A stretch of DNA of 64,000 nucleotides from Herbaspirillum sp. ST 5-3 (GTDB lineage Bacteria; Pseudomonadota; Gammaproteobacteria; Burkholderiales; Burkholderiaceae_D), in contig NZ_STGI01000001.1 of the NCBI RefSeq assembly GCF_004804275.1, forward strand, positions 124,001-188,000. The letters run 5' to 3'. This document shows, in pieces, positions 16,226 to 25,049 of this stretch. Position numbers and translations under genes: made by a program. The notes beneath the pieces were generated by a model. That model made no database searches and was not told the DNA's origin. It saw only the letters and a list, made by a program, of their open reading frames with translations. Position 1 is the stretch's first letter, and every line of letters begins with the position of its first letter.

Positions 16226-18016
16226 TTAGAACAGGTCTGCTTCGAGCGCCATCAGGTTGGCTGCGCCGGAACGCGCCTGACGGATGAGCATGGCGGTCTC
16301 GGGCAAGAGGCGTGCGAAGTAGAAGCGCGCCGTTGCCAGTTTCGCCTTGTAGAAATTGTCGCCGGAGTCCTGCTTCTCCAGCGCGATCTTCGCCATTTGC
16401 GCGAAGAAGTACGCATACACCATGTGGCCGACCACACGCAGGTAAGGCACGGCGGCAGCGCCGACCTCATCCTGGTTCTGGAAGGCTTTCATGCCGATCT
16501 CCATGGTCAGCTTGCCGACCTTGTCGCCGATGTCGCCCAGCGGCGTGATGAATTCGGACATCGCTTCGTTCATGGAGTTTTCTTCCACGAATGCCTTCAC
16601 CTTGTCGCCGAACTTGCGCAGCTTGGCGCCGTTGTCCATCAGGATCTTGCGACCCAAGAGGTCCAGCGATTGAATGGTGTTGGTACCTTCGTAGATCATG
16701 TTGATGCGGGCATCGCGTACATACTGCTCCATGCCCCATTCGGAGATGAAGCCGTGGCCGCCGTAGACCTGCATGCATTCGGAGGTGGCGATCCAGCCGT
16801 TGTCGGTGATGAATGCCTTGATGATCGGTGTCAGCAGCGCGACTTCATCGGCGGCATCCTTGCGCACCTGCTCGTCCGGATGGTTGAGTTCGCGGTCGAT
16901 CTGCAGTGCGACATAGGAGGTGAATGCGCGGCCGGCTTCAGCATAGGCCTTGGCGGTCAGCAGCATGCGGCGCACGTCCGGATGCACGATGATCGGATCG
17001 GCGGCCTTGTCCGGTGCCTTCACGCCGGAGAGACTGCGCATTTGCAGACGGTCTTTCGCATACACCAATGCGTTTTGATAAGCGACTTCGGTCAGGCCGA
17101 GCGATTGCATGCCGACGCCGAGGCGTGCTGCATTCATCATCACGAACATGGCGTTCAGGCCCTTGTTCGGTTCGCCGATCAGCCAGCCGATCGCGCCGTC
17201 CAGGTTCAACTGGCAAGTCGAATTGCCGTGAATGCCCATCTTTTCCTCGATCGCGCCGCACACGATCGGATTGCGCTTGCCCGGAGTGCCATCGGCATTC
17301 GGAAGGTACTTCGGCACGATGAACAGGGAAATGCCCTTGGTGCCCGAGGGAGCGTCCGGCAGGCGTGCCAGCACCAGGTGGACGATATTGCCGGACATCT
17401 CATGTTCGCCGGCCGAGATGAAGATCTTGCCGCCGGTGATCTTGTAGCTGCCGTCGACTTGCGGTTCGGCTTTCGTGCGCAGCAGGCCGAGGTCGGTGCC
17501 GCAGTGCGCTTCGGTCAGGCACATGGTGCCGGTCCATTCGCCGGAGACCAGCTTCGGCAGGTACAGAGCCTTTTGCTCCGGCGTGCCGTGCTCATGGATG
17601 CATTCGTAGGCGCCGTGCGACAGGCCGGGATACATGGTCCATGCCTGATTGGCGGAGTTCAGCATTTCGTAGAACGAATTGTTGACCACGAGCGGCAGGC
17701 CCTGGCCGCCGAATTCCGGGTCGCAGGACAATGCCGGCCAGCCTGCCTCGACGTACTGCTTGTAGGCTTCCTTGAAGCCGGTCGGGGTCTTGACCTTGTG
17801 CGTTTCCTTGTCCAGCTCGCAGCCCTCGCGGTCGCCGGAATGATTCAGCGGGAACAGCACTTCCGAAGCGAACTTGCCGCCCTCGTCCAGCACCTGGTTG
17901 ATGATGTCCTTGTCAATCTCTGCGTGCGCAGGCAATTGCTTGAATTCATCTTCCACCTTCAGCAGTTCATGCAAGACGAACTGCATATCACGCAATGGAG
18001 CGACATATTGACCCAT
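16226..18016 (-). CDS. Acyl-CoA dehydrogenase (long ~600-residue type)
   Basis: A 596-residue FAD-dependent dehydrogenase with an N-terminal helical cap, the ACAD middle motif TGGKIFISAGEHEM (~190-203), CLTEAHCGTDLG (~167) and the C-terminal YGGHGFISEWGMEQYVRD with RINMIYEGTNTIQSLDLLGRK-like FAD-binding segment split around residues 430-455. The catalytic-base region EGTN is intact. It makes 2-enoyl-CoA, the first beta-oxidation step, passing electrons to ETF. It is first in the cluster after the TetR gene, with a 27-nt gap, so autoregulated coexpression with the regulator is plausible. Confidence 0.92.
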   Translation of the reverse strand: MGQYVAPLRDMQFVLHELLKVEDEFKQLPAHAEIDKDIINQVLDEGGKFASEVLFPLNHSGDREGCELDKETHKVKTPTGFKEAYKQYVEAGWPALSCDPEFGGQGLPLVVNNSFYEMLNSANQAWTMYPGLSHGAYECIHEHGTPEQKALYLPKLVSGEWTGTMCLTEAHCGTDLGLLRTKAEPQVDGSYKITGGKIFISAGEHEMSGNIVHLVLARLPDAPSGTKGISLFIVPKYLPNADGTPGKRNPIVCGAIEEKMGIHGNSTCQLNLDGAIGWLIGEPNKGLNAMFVMMNAARLGVGMQSLGLTEVAYQNALVYAKDRLQMRSLSGVKAPDKAADPIIVHPDVRRMLLTAKAYAEAGRAFTSYVALQIDRELNHPDEQVRKDAADEVALLTPIIKAFITDNGWIATSECMQVYGGHGFISEWGMEQYVRDARINMIYEGTNTIQSLDLLGRKILMDNGAKLRKFGDKVKAFVEENSMNEAMSEFITPLGDIGDKVGKLTMEIGMKAFQNQDEVGAAAVPYLRVVGHMVYAYFFAQMAKIALEKQDSGDNFYKAKLATARFYFARLLPETAMLIRQARSGAANLMALEADLF

Positions 18017-18043
18017 GGTTTTATCTCCTGACGACTAAACGTA

Positions 18044-18730
18044 TTAGGCTGTTTTCTTGACAGCGGATTTGGGGTTCTGTTTTGCGGCCGGCTTGTCGGC
18101 GGGCTGCGGATTCTGGTAACTACTGATCAAACGTTCGAACCCGACTTCGGCGCGGTTCACGCTGCCAGGCAACTTCAGGAAACGGGCATCATGGTGCAGG
18201 GCAAGAATCAACCCGTACATTTCGAAGACCAGCTGGTCCGGATCGGTACTGGTGGACAAATGCCCCATTTCGATGGTCTGCACCACGCAGCGGCGCAAGG
18301 CGTCTTTCCATGCGCGCACCATGCCGGCGAGTTCTTCGCGGATGGCGCCCGGACGGTCATCGTATTCGACCGCGCCGCTGATATAGATGCATCCCGATGC
18401 GATTTCCACGGAAACGCGCTTGACCCAGCGGGCAAACATCGCCTGCAGACGGGGCAGACCGCGCGGCTCCTTCATGCAGGGATAGAACACTTCCTGTTCG
18501 AAGTGATGGTGGTACAACTTGACGACTTCGATCTGCAAATCCTCGCGTGAACCGAAATGCGCGAACACCCCCGACTTGCTCATGTTCATCTTGTCCGCGA
18601 GCAGACCGATGGTCAGCCCTTCCAGCCCGTCACGGCTGGCGAGATCAAGTGCCACGTCAAGAATTGCGGCGCGGGTGAGTTCGCCCTTACGCATGAATTT
18701 AGTTGTCGTCTCAGCTATATGAGTTGCCAC
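18044..18730 (-). CDS. TetR/AcrR-family regulator, probable controller of the beta-oxidation operon
   Basis: A 228-residue protein. The N-terminal HTH reads TRAAILDVALDLASRDGLEG...MNMSKSGVFAHFGSREDL (~18-66), followed by a helical ligand domain and a Lys/Pro-rich tail. The start is a GTG at 18730, with AGGG about 9 nt upstream; an internal ATG (18694) is the alternative. Its place at the head of the acyl-CoA dehydrogenase-hydratase-thiolase genes suggests acyl-CoA-responsive control, as for FadR/PsrA-type TetR proteins; this is inference. I saw no convincing operator palindrome in the 277-bp gap upstream. Confidence 0.85.
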   Translation of the reverse strand: MATHIAETTTKFMRKGELTRAAILDVALDLASRDGLEGLTIGLLADKMNMSKSGVFAHFGSREDLQIEVVKLYHHHFEQEVFYPCMKEPRGLPRLQAMFARWVKRVSVEIASGCIYISGAVEYDDRPGAIREELAGMVRAWKDALRRCVVQTIEMGHLSTSTDPDQLVFEMYGLILALHHDARFLKLPGSVNRAEVGFERLISSYQNPQPADKPAAKQNPKSAVKKTA

Positions 18731-18961
18731 GGTAGTGCCCTATCAAAAAATCAAAAAACTGCATCGGGGGATAAACCTGAAGCGAACGCTCGTACTATTA
18801 TCCACCGGGGTATAAATGTCAAACGGGAACTTAGAGGTTCGATTCTAGAGTGTGCCGCACGCCATTTTAGAGTGCGCTCTCGAGTCGGAAAGCCGCTTTC
18901 AGACGCATTTCAAGTCTCCTTCTCCCGCCGCGCGAAACAGGCAAAACAGCCAGGCAAAACA

Positions 18962-18981
18962 GCCATGCACAATTGCATGGC
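18962..18981 (-). terminator. Probable terminator of hslR
   Basis: GCCATGCA (18962-18969) pairs with TGCATGGC (18974-18981) around a 4-nt loop, 27 nt past the hslR stop, followed on the minus strand by TGTTTTGCC. The T-run is short. A 13-bp tandem repeat (AGGCAAAACAGCC twice, 18939-18964) lies next to it. Confidence 0.5.
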
Positions 18982-19007
18982 GGACGCGTGTCCGGACAAA
19001 CAGAAAG

Positions 19008-19400
19008 TCAGTAATTCGACTTGTCGAGTTGTCGCCGGTCGCGCTTGGTCGGTCGTCCCTTGATCGCTTCGCTTGGCTCGCGGAATAATTTTCGTTGTTC
19101 TGCTTTTTTTTGCCGTTCCGCGACGCTTTGCTCCGTTTCCGCATAAAGAGTTTGAGCGACAGAGGCGGAGCCGCGCTTGTCCGACAACCCTTGCACCACC
19201 ACCTCCCATTCGGTAGCGCCGTTGTCGATGTCCAGCGTGTCGCCCATTTTCACATTGCGCGCCGGTTTGACGCGATCGCCGTTCAGACGCACTTTTCCAG
19301 CATCCACAGCATCGGTCGCCATGGAACGGGTCTTGAAAAATCGCGCGGCCCACAGCCACTTATCGATGCGAACGGATTCGGACATGATCTGTATATTCAT
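19008..19400 (-). CDS. hslR: Hsp15-type S4-domain RNA-binding protein
   Basis: A 130-residue basic protein with an S4 domain at the N-terminus (RIDKWLWAARFFKTRS, ~11-26, and GKVRLNGDRVKPARNV) and a Lys/Arg-rich tail, as in E. coli Hsp15 (HslR). Hsp15 binds stalled 50S subunits carrying peptidyl-tRNA during heat stress. ATG 19400 has an AGGGTG-like RBS; ATG 19385 (MSESVRIDKW) is a possible alternative start. Monocistronic. Confidence 0.88.
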   Translation of the reverse strand: MNIQIMSESVRIDKWLWAARFFKTRSMATDAVDAGKVRLNGDRVKPARNVKMGDTLDIDNGATEWEVVVQGLSDKRGSASVAQTLYAETEQSVAERQKKAEQRKLFREPSEAIKGRPTKRDRRQLDKSNY

Positions 19401-19569
19401 GCAACACCCTGTATTTTATAGTGTGGCCGTGCTTTTTCTATCCTGCGGCGCAAAATATTGTCGGTGTTTTTCTGCCTGCGTTTGAATCCGTTTCAATTCT
19501 CGCAACGCACGATTTGCTATTCGCGTCGATTCCGCGAAACTGGTTGACTTGCACTGCGTGGCTGCAGAT

Positions 19570-20319
19570 TCAGCCGAGGAGGTGGCGCATGGCGAGATGT
19601 GCACCGAGCAGCAACAGCCCGGCGAAGAAACAGGTGCGGAAAGTCTCCGCCCGCACCCGCCGACGCAGCCGCTGTCCCGCGAACATGCCCGCCATCGCAG
19701 GCACCAGGGCCAGCGACGATGCACCGGCGACGGAGAGCTGAAAGATGCCGTTGTGCACCAGCACGATCCCGAGCGCAATCGTCGATATCGTGAATGACAG
19801 GCCGAGCACTTGCACCAATTCGTCCCTCTCCAGTTCCAGCGCGTTCAGATACGGGACCGCCGGAATCACGAATACGCCGGTGGCGGCGGCAATCATGCCG
19901 GTCGTCACGCCGACGATCGGTGACAAGAAGCGTTCGGCACTGGCGGATACCGTGAAGCGTCGCTTGCTCAGGCCGAGCAGCGCATAGGCGATCAGCGCAA
20001 TGCCGAGCATGGTGGTCGCGTGTCCATTGGCGTCGCCAACCCATCCCGCCGCTGCCCAGGTGCCGACGCAGAATCCGGCCAGCATCGGCCAGAAACGCCG
20101 CAACAGTGGTGCATATGCGGGACCGGCCAGCAATTGCCAGACATTGGTGACCAGCGAGGGTACGACCAGCAGGGACGCTGCCTTGGCGGGGGTCATGACA
20201 AGACCGAGCAAGCCGATCGCGACTGTTGGCAGTCCCAGCCCGATGATGCCTTTGACGAAGCCGGCAAGCAGGAAAGTCAGCGATGAGGTGATGGTCAAAA
20301 GGATGAGTCCCTGGTCCAT
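19570..20319 (-). CDS. TauE/SafE-family anion exporter/permease
   Basis: A 249-residue membrane protein with about seven to eight helices and the TauE/SafE signature GFVKGIIGLGLPT near residue 20. The second half repeats a GVTTGMIAAATGVFVIP motif, the family's internal duplication. The start is ATG 20319; the frame continues into the upstream transporter gene but without support. Members move sulfite, sulfonates or other organic anions; the substrate here is unknown. It lies 8 nt after the EamA transporter gene, so the two are cotranscribed. Confidence 0.85.
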   Translation of the reverse strand: MDQGLILLTITSSLTFLLAGFVKGIIGLGLPTVAIGLLGLVMTPAKAASLLVVPSLVTNVWQLLAGPAYAPLLRRFWPMLAGFCVGTWAAAGWVGDANGHATTMLGIALIAYALLGLSKRRFTVSASAERFLSPIVGVTTGMIAAATGVFVIPAVPYLNALELERDELVQVLGLSFTISTIALGIVLVHNGIFQLSVAGASSLALVPAMAGMFAGQRLRRRVRAETFRTCFFAGLLLLGAHLAMRHLLG

Positions 20320-20327
20320 TGCGGTTC

Positions 20328-21305
20328 CTACTTGCGGATGGCTTGCGCTTGCGCGGCGAGCGAGGCGTTTGCGGTAATCTTCGACGCCTGCGCCGGCTTC
20401 AGGCGCATCACGCCGAATATCACCAGCACCAGCCCTGCCAATTGCAGTACCGACAGCGATTCCCCCAGCAGCAGCCATGCGGCAAACACCGTCATCACCG
20501 GCCCCAGGGTGCCCACCGCAGCCGCATCGCCGGCGCCGAGACGCTGAATCGCCAGGGCCAGCCAGTAGATCGGCAGTGTCGTGGACAGCACCGCCATCAG
20601 TGCGGCGTTGCTCCACACGCCGGTCGGCATGCTCGCCAATGCCTGCGGATGACCGAAAAACAGGAAGTGCGCCAGCACAAGCAGGCAGGAAGCACTGCCT
20701 GCGAGACCGGACAGGCGCATGGAACCGATGCGGCTCACCATCTCGCCGGTGCCGAAGTAGTACAAGGCGTAGCTCACCGCACTGCCAAACACCCACGCCG
20801 AACCGATCAGCACCTCGTTACCGTGGCCTGCCTGATGCAGGTCATTGGCAAAGGCGATGGCAAGGCCGGTATAGCAGATCGCCATCGCCTGCCAGGCGCG
20901 CCTGTGCGGCCAATGCCGGGTGCGCCAGGCCTGCAGTAACAACACCAGCGTCGGGTAAAGATACAGAATGAGCCGCTCCAGCCCGGCCGTGATAGAGCGC
21001 AAGCCGTAAAAATCGAACAGGCTCGACAGGTAATAACCGAGACAGGCCAGTGCGAAGATGCGCGCCACGTCGCTGGCCGTCAGCGCCTTGACCTCGGGGC
21101 CGCTGCTTTTCCATATCAGCCACAGGAAGAGCGGCAGGGCAAAGGCCATGCGCAGCGCCAGCAACGTCAGCGGCTCGACCGGTCCGGCCGCATAGGCAAG
21201 CTTCACGAAAACGGCTTTCAGCGAAAAGCCGCAAGCCGACAACACTGCATACAAGCGGCCGTCTTGTGCCCAATGGCTGGCGTGGTCACGTGCTTTACGG
21301 ATCAT
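20328..21305 (-). CDS. DMT-superfamily (EamA) transporter
   Basis: A 325-residue protein with ten predicted membrane helices in two EamA repeats (GLERLILYLYPTLVLLL at the end of repeat one; TLGPVMTVFAAWLLLGESLS at the end of repeat two). These are drug/metabolite exporters, often for amino acids. ATG 21305 gives the family-like N-terminus; a longer start at 21371 would overlap the promoter region of the divergent LysR gene. The divergent regulator at 21405 probably controls it together with the TauE gene. Confidence 0.85.
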   Translation of the reverse strand: MIRKARDHASHWAQDGRLYAVLSACGFSLKAVFVKLAYAAGPVEPLTLLALRMAFALPLFLWLIWKSSGPEVKALTASDVARIFALACLGYYLSSLFDFYGLRSITAGLERLILYLYPTLVLLLQAWRTRHWPHRRAWQAMAICYTGLAIAFANDLHQAGHGNEVLIGSAWVFGSAVSYALYYFGTGEMVSRIGSMRLSGLAGSASCLLVLAHFLFFGHPQALASMPTGVWSNAALMAVLSTTLPIYWLALAIQRLGAGDAAAVGTLGPVMTVFAAWLLLGESLSVLQLAGLVLVIFGVMRLKPAQASKITANASLAAQAQAIRK

Positions 21306-21404
21306 GGCGGACAGGCAGGAGATTGTTGAAACCTTATTCTGCCGAGAAGGGCTTGGCGCTAAAATACGCATTTTCTGTAGTTTCCCTTCTCGAATGGAGA
21401 AAGC

Positions 21405-22307
21405 TTGCGTTTCGACCTGACCGACCTGCGCTTGCTGGTGGCCATTGCCGAATCAGGCAGCCTGAGCCGCGCCGCCGCCGATTTTCCGATTGCCCTGTCG
21501 GCGGCCAGCAATCGCCTGCGCCACATGGAACACCGGCTCGGTCTCACCTTGTTTAAAAGACACGCGGATGGCATGACGCCGACCTCGGACGGCCGCATCG
21601 CTCTCGACCACGCGCGACGGGTGCTGGCGGAAGCCTTGCAGCTCAACCAGGCATTGGATTCCCTGGCCGGGCGGCGACGCGTCACGATCAAGCTCGCGGC
21701 CAACACGGTGGCCAACAGCACGTTTCTGCCGCCCGCCCTCGGCCCCTTCCTGATCGACTACCCGGATGTCGATCTGCAGGTCGAGGAACAGCCCAGCCAG
21801 GAGATCCTGCAAGCCCTGCAGGCGGGGGACATCGATATCGGCGTGCTGGATGGCAATCTACCTCTGTCCGGGATCGTGTCCTTGCCCTTCCGGAATGACC
21901 GGCTCGTGCTGTTCGTGCCGGCGGGGCATGGTCTGGCCGCACGCGGCCACTGCCAGTTCCACGAAGCGCTCAACTATCCGTTTGTTGGCATGCCGGCGGA
22001 ACGCGCGATGCAGCATTTTGTGGAAGAGATGGCGACCATGCTCGGACGGCCGCTGACGGTGCGGGTACGTGCGCCGAGCTTTTTTGCGCTGGCGCAGCTT
22101 GTCACGCAAGGCGTAGGGCTGGCGGTCATGCCGGAGGCCGCCGCGCAACGGCATTGCGCAGCGATGGCGGCGGCCATCGTCACGCTGGACGATTCATGGG
22201 CGACGCGGGAGCTGCGGCTCGGCGTGCGCAGTCTTGACGAACTGTCGGCGCAAGCGCGCCAGCTGGTGACTTATCTGACGCAGACCGAGGCCGAGCGCGC
22301 CACCTAA
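21405..22307 (+). CDS. LysR-family regulator, divergent from transporter pair
   Basis: A 300-residue protein with an N-terminal HTH (DLRLLVAIAESGSLSRAA, ~7-24) and a PBP2-fold effector domain. The start codon is TTG at 21405, with GGAGA 5 nt upstream; the only nearby ATG (21394) is in another frame and stops after eight codons. Divergent arrangement with the EamA-TauE genes is the classic LysR control geometry. Effector unknown. Confidence 0.85.
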   Translation: MRFDLTDLRLLVAIAESGSLSRAAADFPIALSAASNRLRHMEHRLGLTLFKRHADGMTPTSDGRIALDHARRVLAEALQLNQALDSLAGRRRVTIKLAANTVANSTFLPPALGPFLIDYPDVDLQVEEQPSQEILQALQAGDIDIGVLDGNLPLSGIVSLPFRNDRLVLFVPAGHGLAARGHCQFHEALNYPFVGMPAERAMQHFVEEMATMLGRPLTVRVRAPSFFALAQLVTQGVGLAVMPEAAAQRHCAAMAAAIVTLDDSWATRELRLGVRSLDELSAQARQLVTYLTQTEAERAT

Positions 22308-22347
22308 TCCGCCCTCCCGCGCGGGAGAGCGGAAAACCCCGCACGCC

Positions 22348-23130
22348 TCAATGCATCTGGGGAGGAGTCGCGTCGCCGATGTCATCCACCAGCGCGCCAT
22401 CCGATACCGCAGTTCCCAGGGTGGCTTCTTCCAGCCAGGTTCGCACCTGCTGCAGGTGCACCCGCTCTTCATCCAGCGCGACGCTGAAGTCACTGATCAA
22501 GCCATGCTGACTCTGATCCTCGGCCAGCGCAATCAGCATTTCCCACCCGGCGTTGTCGGTCATTTCCGCGATCAGGATCGCGTGCAATGACTGCGCAATG
22601 GTCGTGCGCGGATCCGTCACCGCCTGCATCAGACCCATAGTCTCCACACCGACCAGATCGGCGCAAGGCGTCTGCGAAGTCGGATCGCCTCCCAGGGTAT
22701 CAATGGCGTCGGCAATGATCGCAAAATGGCGCGCTTCATCCTGCCGGATTTTTTGCAGGTCGGCCAGCGTCATGCTGGTGGTGTCATCCTGGGTGGCTTC
22801 GAACTTGGTGATCAGCGCGTCATACAGGCGCGTGCCGGTGCGCTCGAAGGCCAGCCGCTCGCCGAGCTTGTCGAACAATAGCTGCGGGTGGTCGCCGATC
22901 AGCATCGAGGCGCCGGTGGTGATGGCGCCCCGCACCGTGCCGGGTACCGGGACCGAGCCGACCGGCTCGGCATTCACGATATAGCTGCTGCGCATCTCGG
23001 CCAAAGCACTATCGTCGCCGGGCGTCGCCGGAATCATTGATGTCGGCATGCCGGACTGCATGGAGCTCGTTTCTAACGGAGACATCTGCACGCCGGTGCG
23101 ATTCATGCCGACTGGAATCTGCTCTTTCAT
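22348..23130 (-). CDS. Ferritin-like di-iron protein (short partner)
   Basis: A 260-residue protein with a disordered, Met-rich N-terminus (~1-60) and one four-helix ferritin-like bundle. The spacing of acidic and histidine residues fits a complete di-iron site: E96 (AFERTG), E132xxH135 (DEARH), E189 (IAEMTDN) and E222xxH225 (DEERVH). It lies 22 nt after the longer ferritin-like gene, so they form an operon. Possible roles are iron storage or oxidation, or peroxide removal (manganese-catalase- or rubrerythrin-like); none is established. There is no signal peptide. Confidence 0.7.
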   Translation of the reverse strand: MKEQIPVGMNRTGVQMSPLETSSMQSGMPTSMIPATPGDDSALAEMRSSYIVNAEPVGSVPVPGTVRGAITTGASMLIGDHPQLLFDKLGERLAFERTGTRLYDALITKFEATQDDTTSMTLADLQKIRQDEARHFAIIADAIDTLGGDPTSQTPCADLVGVETMGLMQAVTDPRTTIAQSLHAILIAEMTDNAGWEMLIALAEDQSQHGLISDFSVALDEERVHLQQVRTWLEEATLGTAVSDGALVDDIGDATPPQMH

Positions 23131-23152
23131 TGCTGCTCCTTGGTTTCGTGAT

Positions 23153-24325
23153 TCATACCGCCACCGCGACCTTGCGGTTCAGCTCGGTACCCGGCGACCA
23201 GATATAGCCGCCTGCGACAATCTCGCTCGGCGATCCGTCGGAATTGATGTGGGTGCGATAGTCGATCGACGCCTGGCTTTCCTGCGACTTGTCGACGAAC
23301 TGCGTGCCCTTGGCGCGCAGATCGACTTCCTGCGCCAACACCTGCTGAACGAAATCGCGCTGGCTGGCGAACTGGATCGGCTCCGGCAAGGCAGTCGGGA
23401 ACAATTCGGCGGGATCGCGTTTTTCATACTGCTTGAACAGTTCGGCGACGTGATGGAAATGCCCCAGCTCGTAGTCGAGGAAGCGCTCCCAGATTGCCTT
23501 CACGCGCGGATTGGTTTCCTGCTCCACGCAACTGTAGTAGTTGTAGACTTCCGTCGCTTCATGCAGCAACCACTGCTCCAGCACCGATTCCTGCGGATCG
23601 ATCAGCGACCCGTACTGCGTCACATGCTGCTCCTCGATCGATGCGATTTCCGCATAGAGCTGACGCGCCACCGGATCGGAGAACAAGGGGCCGATATTCA
23701 TGTAGTAATCGTGCGTCTGATACTCGGCGGCAGTGATCGTCAATGCATGCAACTTGGTGAGCGGCGCGGCCTTGTTGCGGTCGTACGACTCGCGCACATC
23801 GTCGACAGGCGAACGGTGTTCGTCCACCGTGGGACGGCCGGGAAGAATATCGGAGTAGCTCTGCAGGATATTGTTGGCATCCTTGCCTTCCAGCCGGTCG
23901 AGCAGTGCCGAGTAGCGGTACAGGTGATCGAAGTCTTCCAGCATGCCGAAGCGATAGGTCTGCGCGATATACGAATCGGGCTCGGTCTGAGCGACGGCCG
24001 CGGTCACTTCGATCGCAACCTGTTCGTAAGCAATTGTCGTTTCCAGAGGTGAATGATCGGCACCCAGCAGCCAGTTGACCATGGTTGCCTGATGCTGCTC
24101 GGTGCGGCGAGTGCGTGCCAGCGACAGGCGCAGATCGCGGTTCATGCGCGCTGCCATGTGCTGGAAGCGCAAGGCTTCGGTTTCGATGCCGTTCATCAGG
24201 ATGATACGCACGCGCGTGAATGCATCATCGTCGAGTTTGCTGATCGGCTTGCCGACCATGTCGCGCCAGGTGAAACGCTGCTGGTCAAGCGTCGCGCCTT
24301 TCGCGCTGAATAAATCAAAAGCCAT
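23153..24325 (-). CDS. Ferritin-like di-iron protein (long partner)
   Basis: A 390-residue protein. The C-terminal half has a full ferritin-like ligand set: E201 (AAEYQTH), E231xxH234 (EEQHV), E256 or E259 (HEATEVYNYY) and E286xxH289 (YELGHFHH). The N-terminal half has a looser one (E50, E76, E101/E106, E130 with H134), which suggests an ancestral duplication with one degenerate site. The start is ATG 24325 with AGGAGT upstream; the frame extends 47 codons further with no support. It is first in the operon with the 260-residue partner. Function unknown; redox or iron handling is inferred. Confidence 0.7.
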   Translation of the reverse strand: MAFDLFSAKGATLDQQRFTWRDMVGKPISKLDDDAFTRVRIILMNGIETEALRFQHMAARMNRDLRLSLARTRRTEQHQATMVNWLLGADHSPLETTIAYEQVAIEVTAAVAQTEPDSYIAQTYRFGMLEDFDHLYRYSALLDRLEGKDANNILQSYSDILPGRPTVDEHRSPVDDVRESYDRNKAAPLTKLHALTITAAEYQTHDYYMNIGPLFSDPVARQLYAEIASIEEQHVTQYGSLIDPQESVLEQWLLHEATEVYNYYSCVEQETNPRVKAIWERFLDYELGHFHHVAELFKQYEKRDPAELFPTALPEPIQFASQRDFVQQVLAQEVDLRAKGTQFVDKSQESQASIDYRTHINSDGSPSEIVAGGYIWSPGTELNRKVAVAV

Positions 24326-24570
24326 TGCGGTACTCCTTTCATGGGACCAGTAGGGTGGACCGTGAATCCTTCGCTCGACAAAGCGAAGGGGGAGGTGTCG
24401 CAACTTCCATGCCGATACTCGATGCGAGATGCGGCACGCCTTTTCCCTGCAATTCCGGATGCCCAAGGCGACAGGTGCAAAGCAGTTTTTACAAGCGCGA
24501 CGTAAGGCTTACAGTCCGGCGTCGGAAATCGACGGCTTGCCTCGCTGCAGGTGGAAGGATGGTGAACAGT

Positions 24571-24984
24571 TCAGCTTCGCTCGGCCGGAGCGCTTGCGGG
24601 CTGCGGAGTGAGCATGTTGGCGTCGCGCACGATAACCCAGCGCGCATCGCGTTTCTTGAAGATGGTGAGCGCATGGCCGCATCGTCGCATCGGCAAACCC
24701 TGCTCATGCGGCGTCACCGTGACGGCCAGCTTCGTCCAGCAATACGCAAGGTCTGCTGCGACGTCGATTTCTTTTATCTCGGCATGGGATGCGATGCGGT
24801 AATGCTTGAGCCCTTCCTCGAATGCATCCAGAAAAGCCTGCCTGCCATGCATAGGTGCTTGCCCCGGCACCAGAAAGACCACGTCCTCCGCCATCATGTC
24901 GCGCAGGCGCTCCACCTCGCCCGCCGCCGCCGCGCTTTGCCAGTCCGCAATGAGATCACGTATCGCTTGTTCATCGTTTTGCAT
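24571..24984 (-). CDS. SnoaL/NTF2-fold protein (SgcJ/EcaC-like)
   Basis: A 137-residue single-domain protein of the NTF2-like cone fold: an N-terminal helix (EQAIRDLIADWQSAAAAGEVERL), MAEDVVFLVPG, and a closing strand ARWVIVRDANML. Members range from ketosteroid-isomerase-like enzymes to proteins of unknown role. ATG 24984 is preferred, with AGGA at suitable spacing, over an in-frame ATG ten codons upstream. The 245-bp gap to the ferritin-like gene holds one hairpin (CCTTCGCT/AGCGAAGG, 24368-24389) in the leader of the latter. Confidence 0.75.
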   Translation of the reverse strand: MQNDEQAIRDLIADWQSAAAAGEVERLRDMMAEDVVFLVPGQAPMHGRQAFLDAFEEGLKHYRIASHAEIKEIDVAADLAYCWTKLAVTVTPHEQGLPMRRCGHALTIFKKRDARWVIVRDANMLTPQPASAPAERS

Positions 24985-25049
24985 GAGAATCCTCGTGGAG
25001 TGCGAAGCATACAAACAGGAATGGTTTGCGGCCGGTTGACGGATGCGAA

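Noticed and set aside
22314-22327. CTCCCGC/GCGGGAG as a terminator after the LysR gene
   Set aside because: It is a loopless 14-bp palindrome without a T-run.
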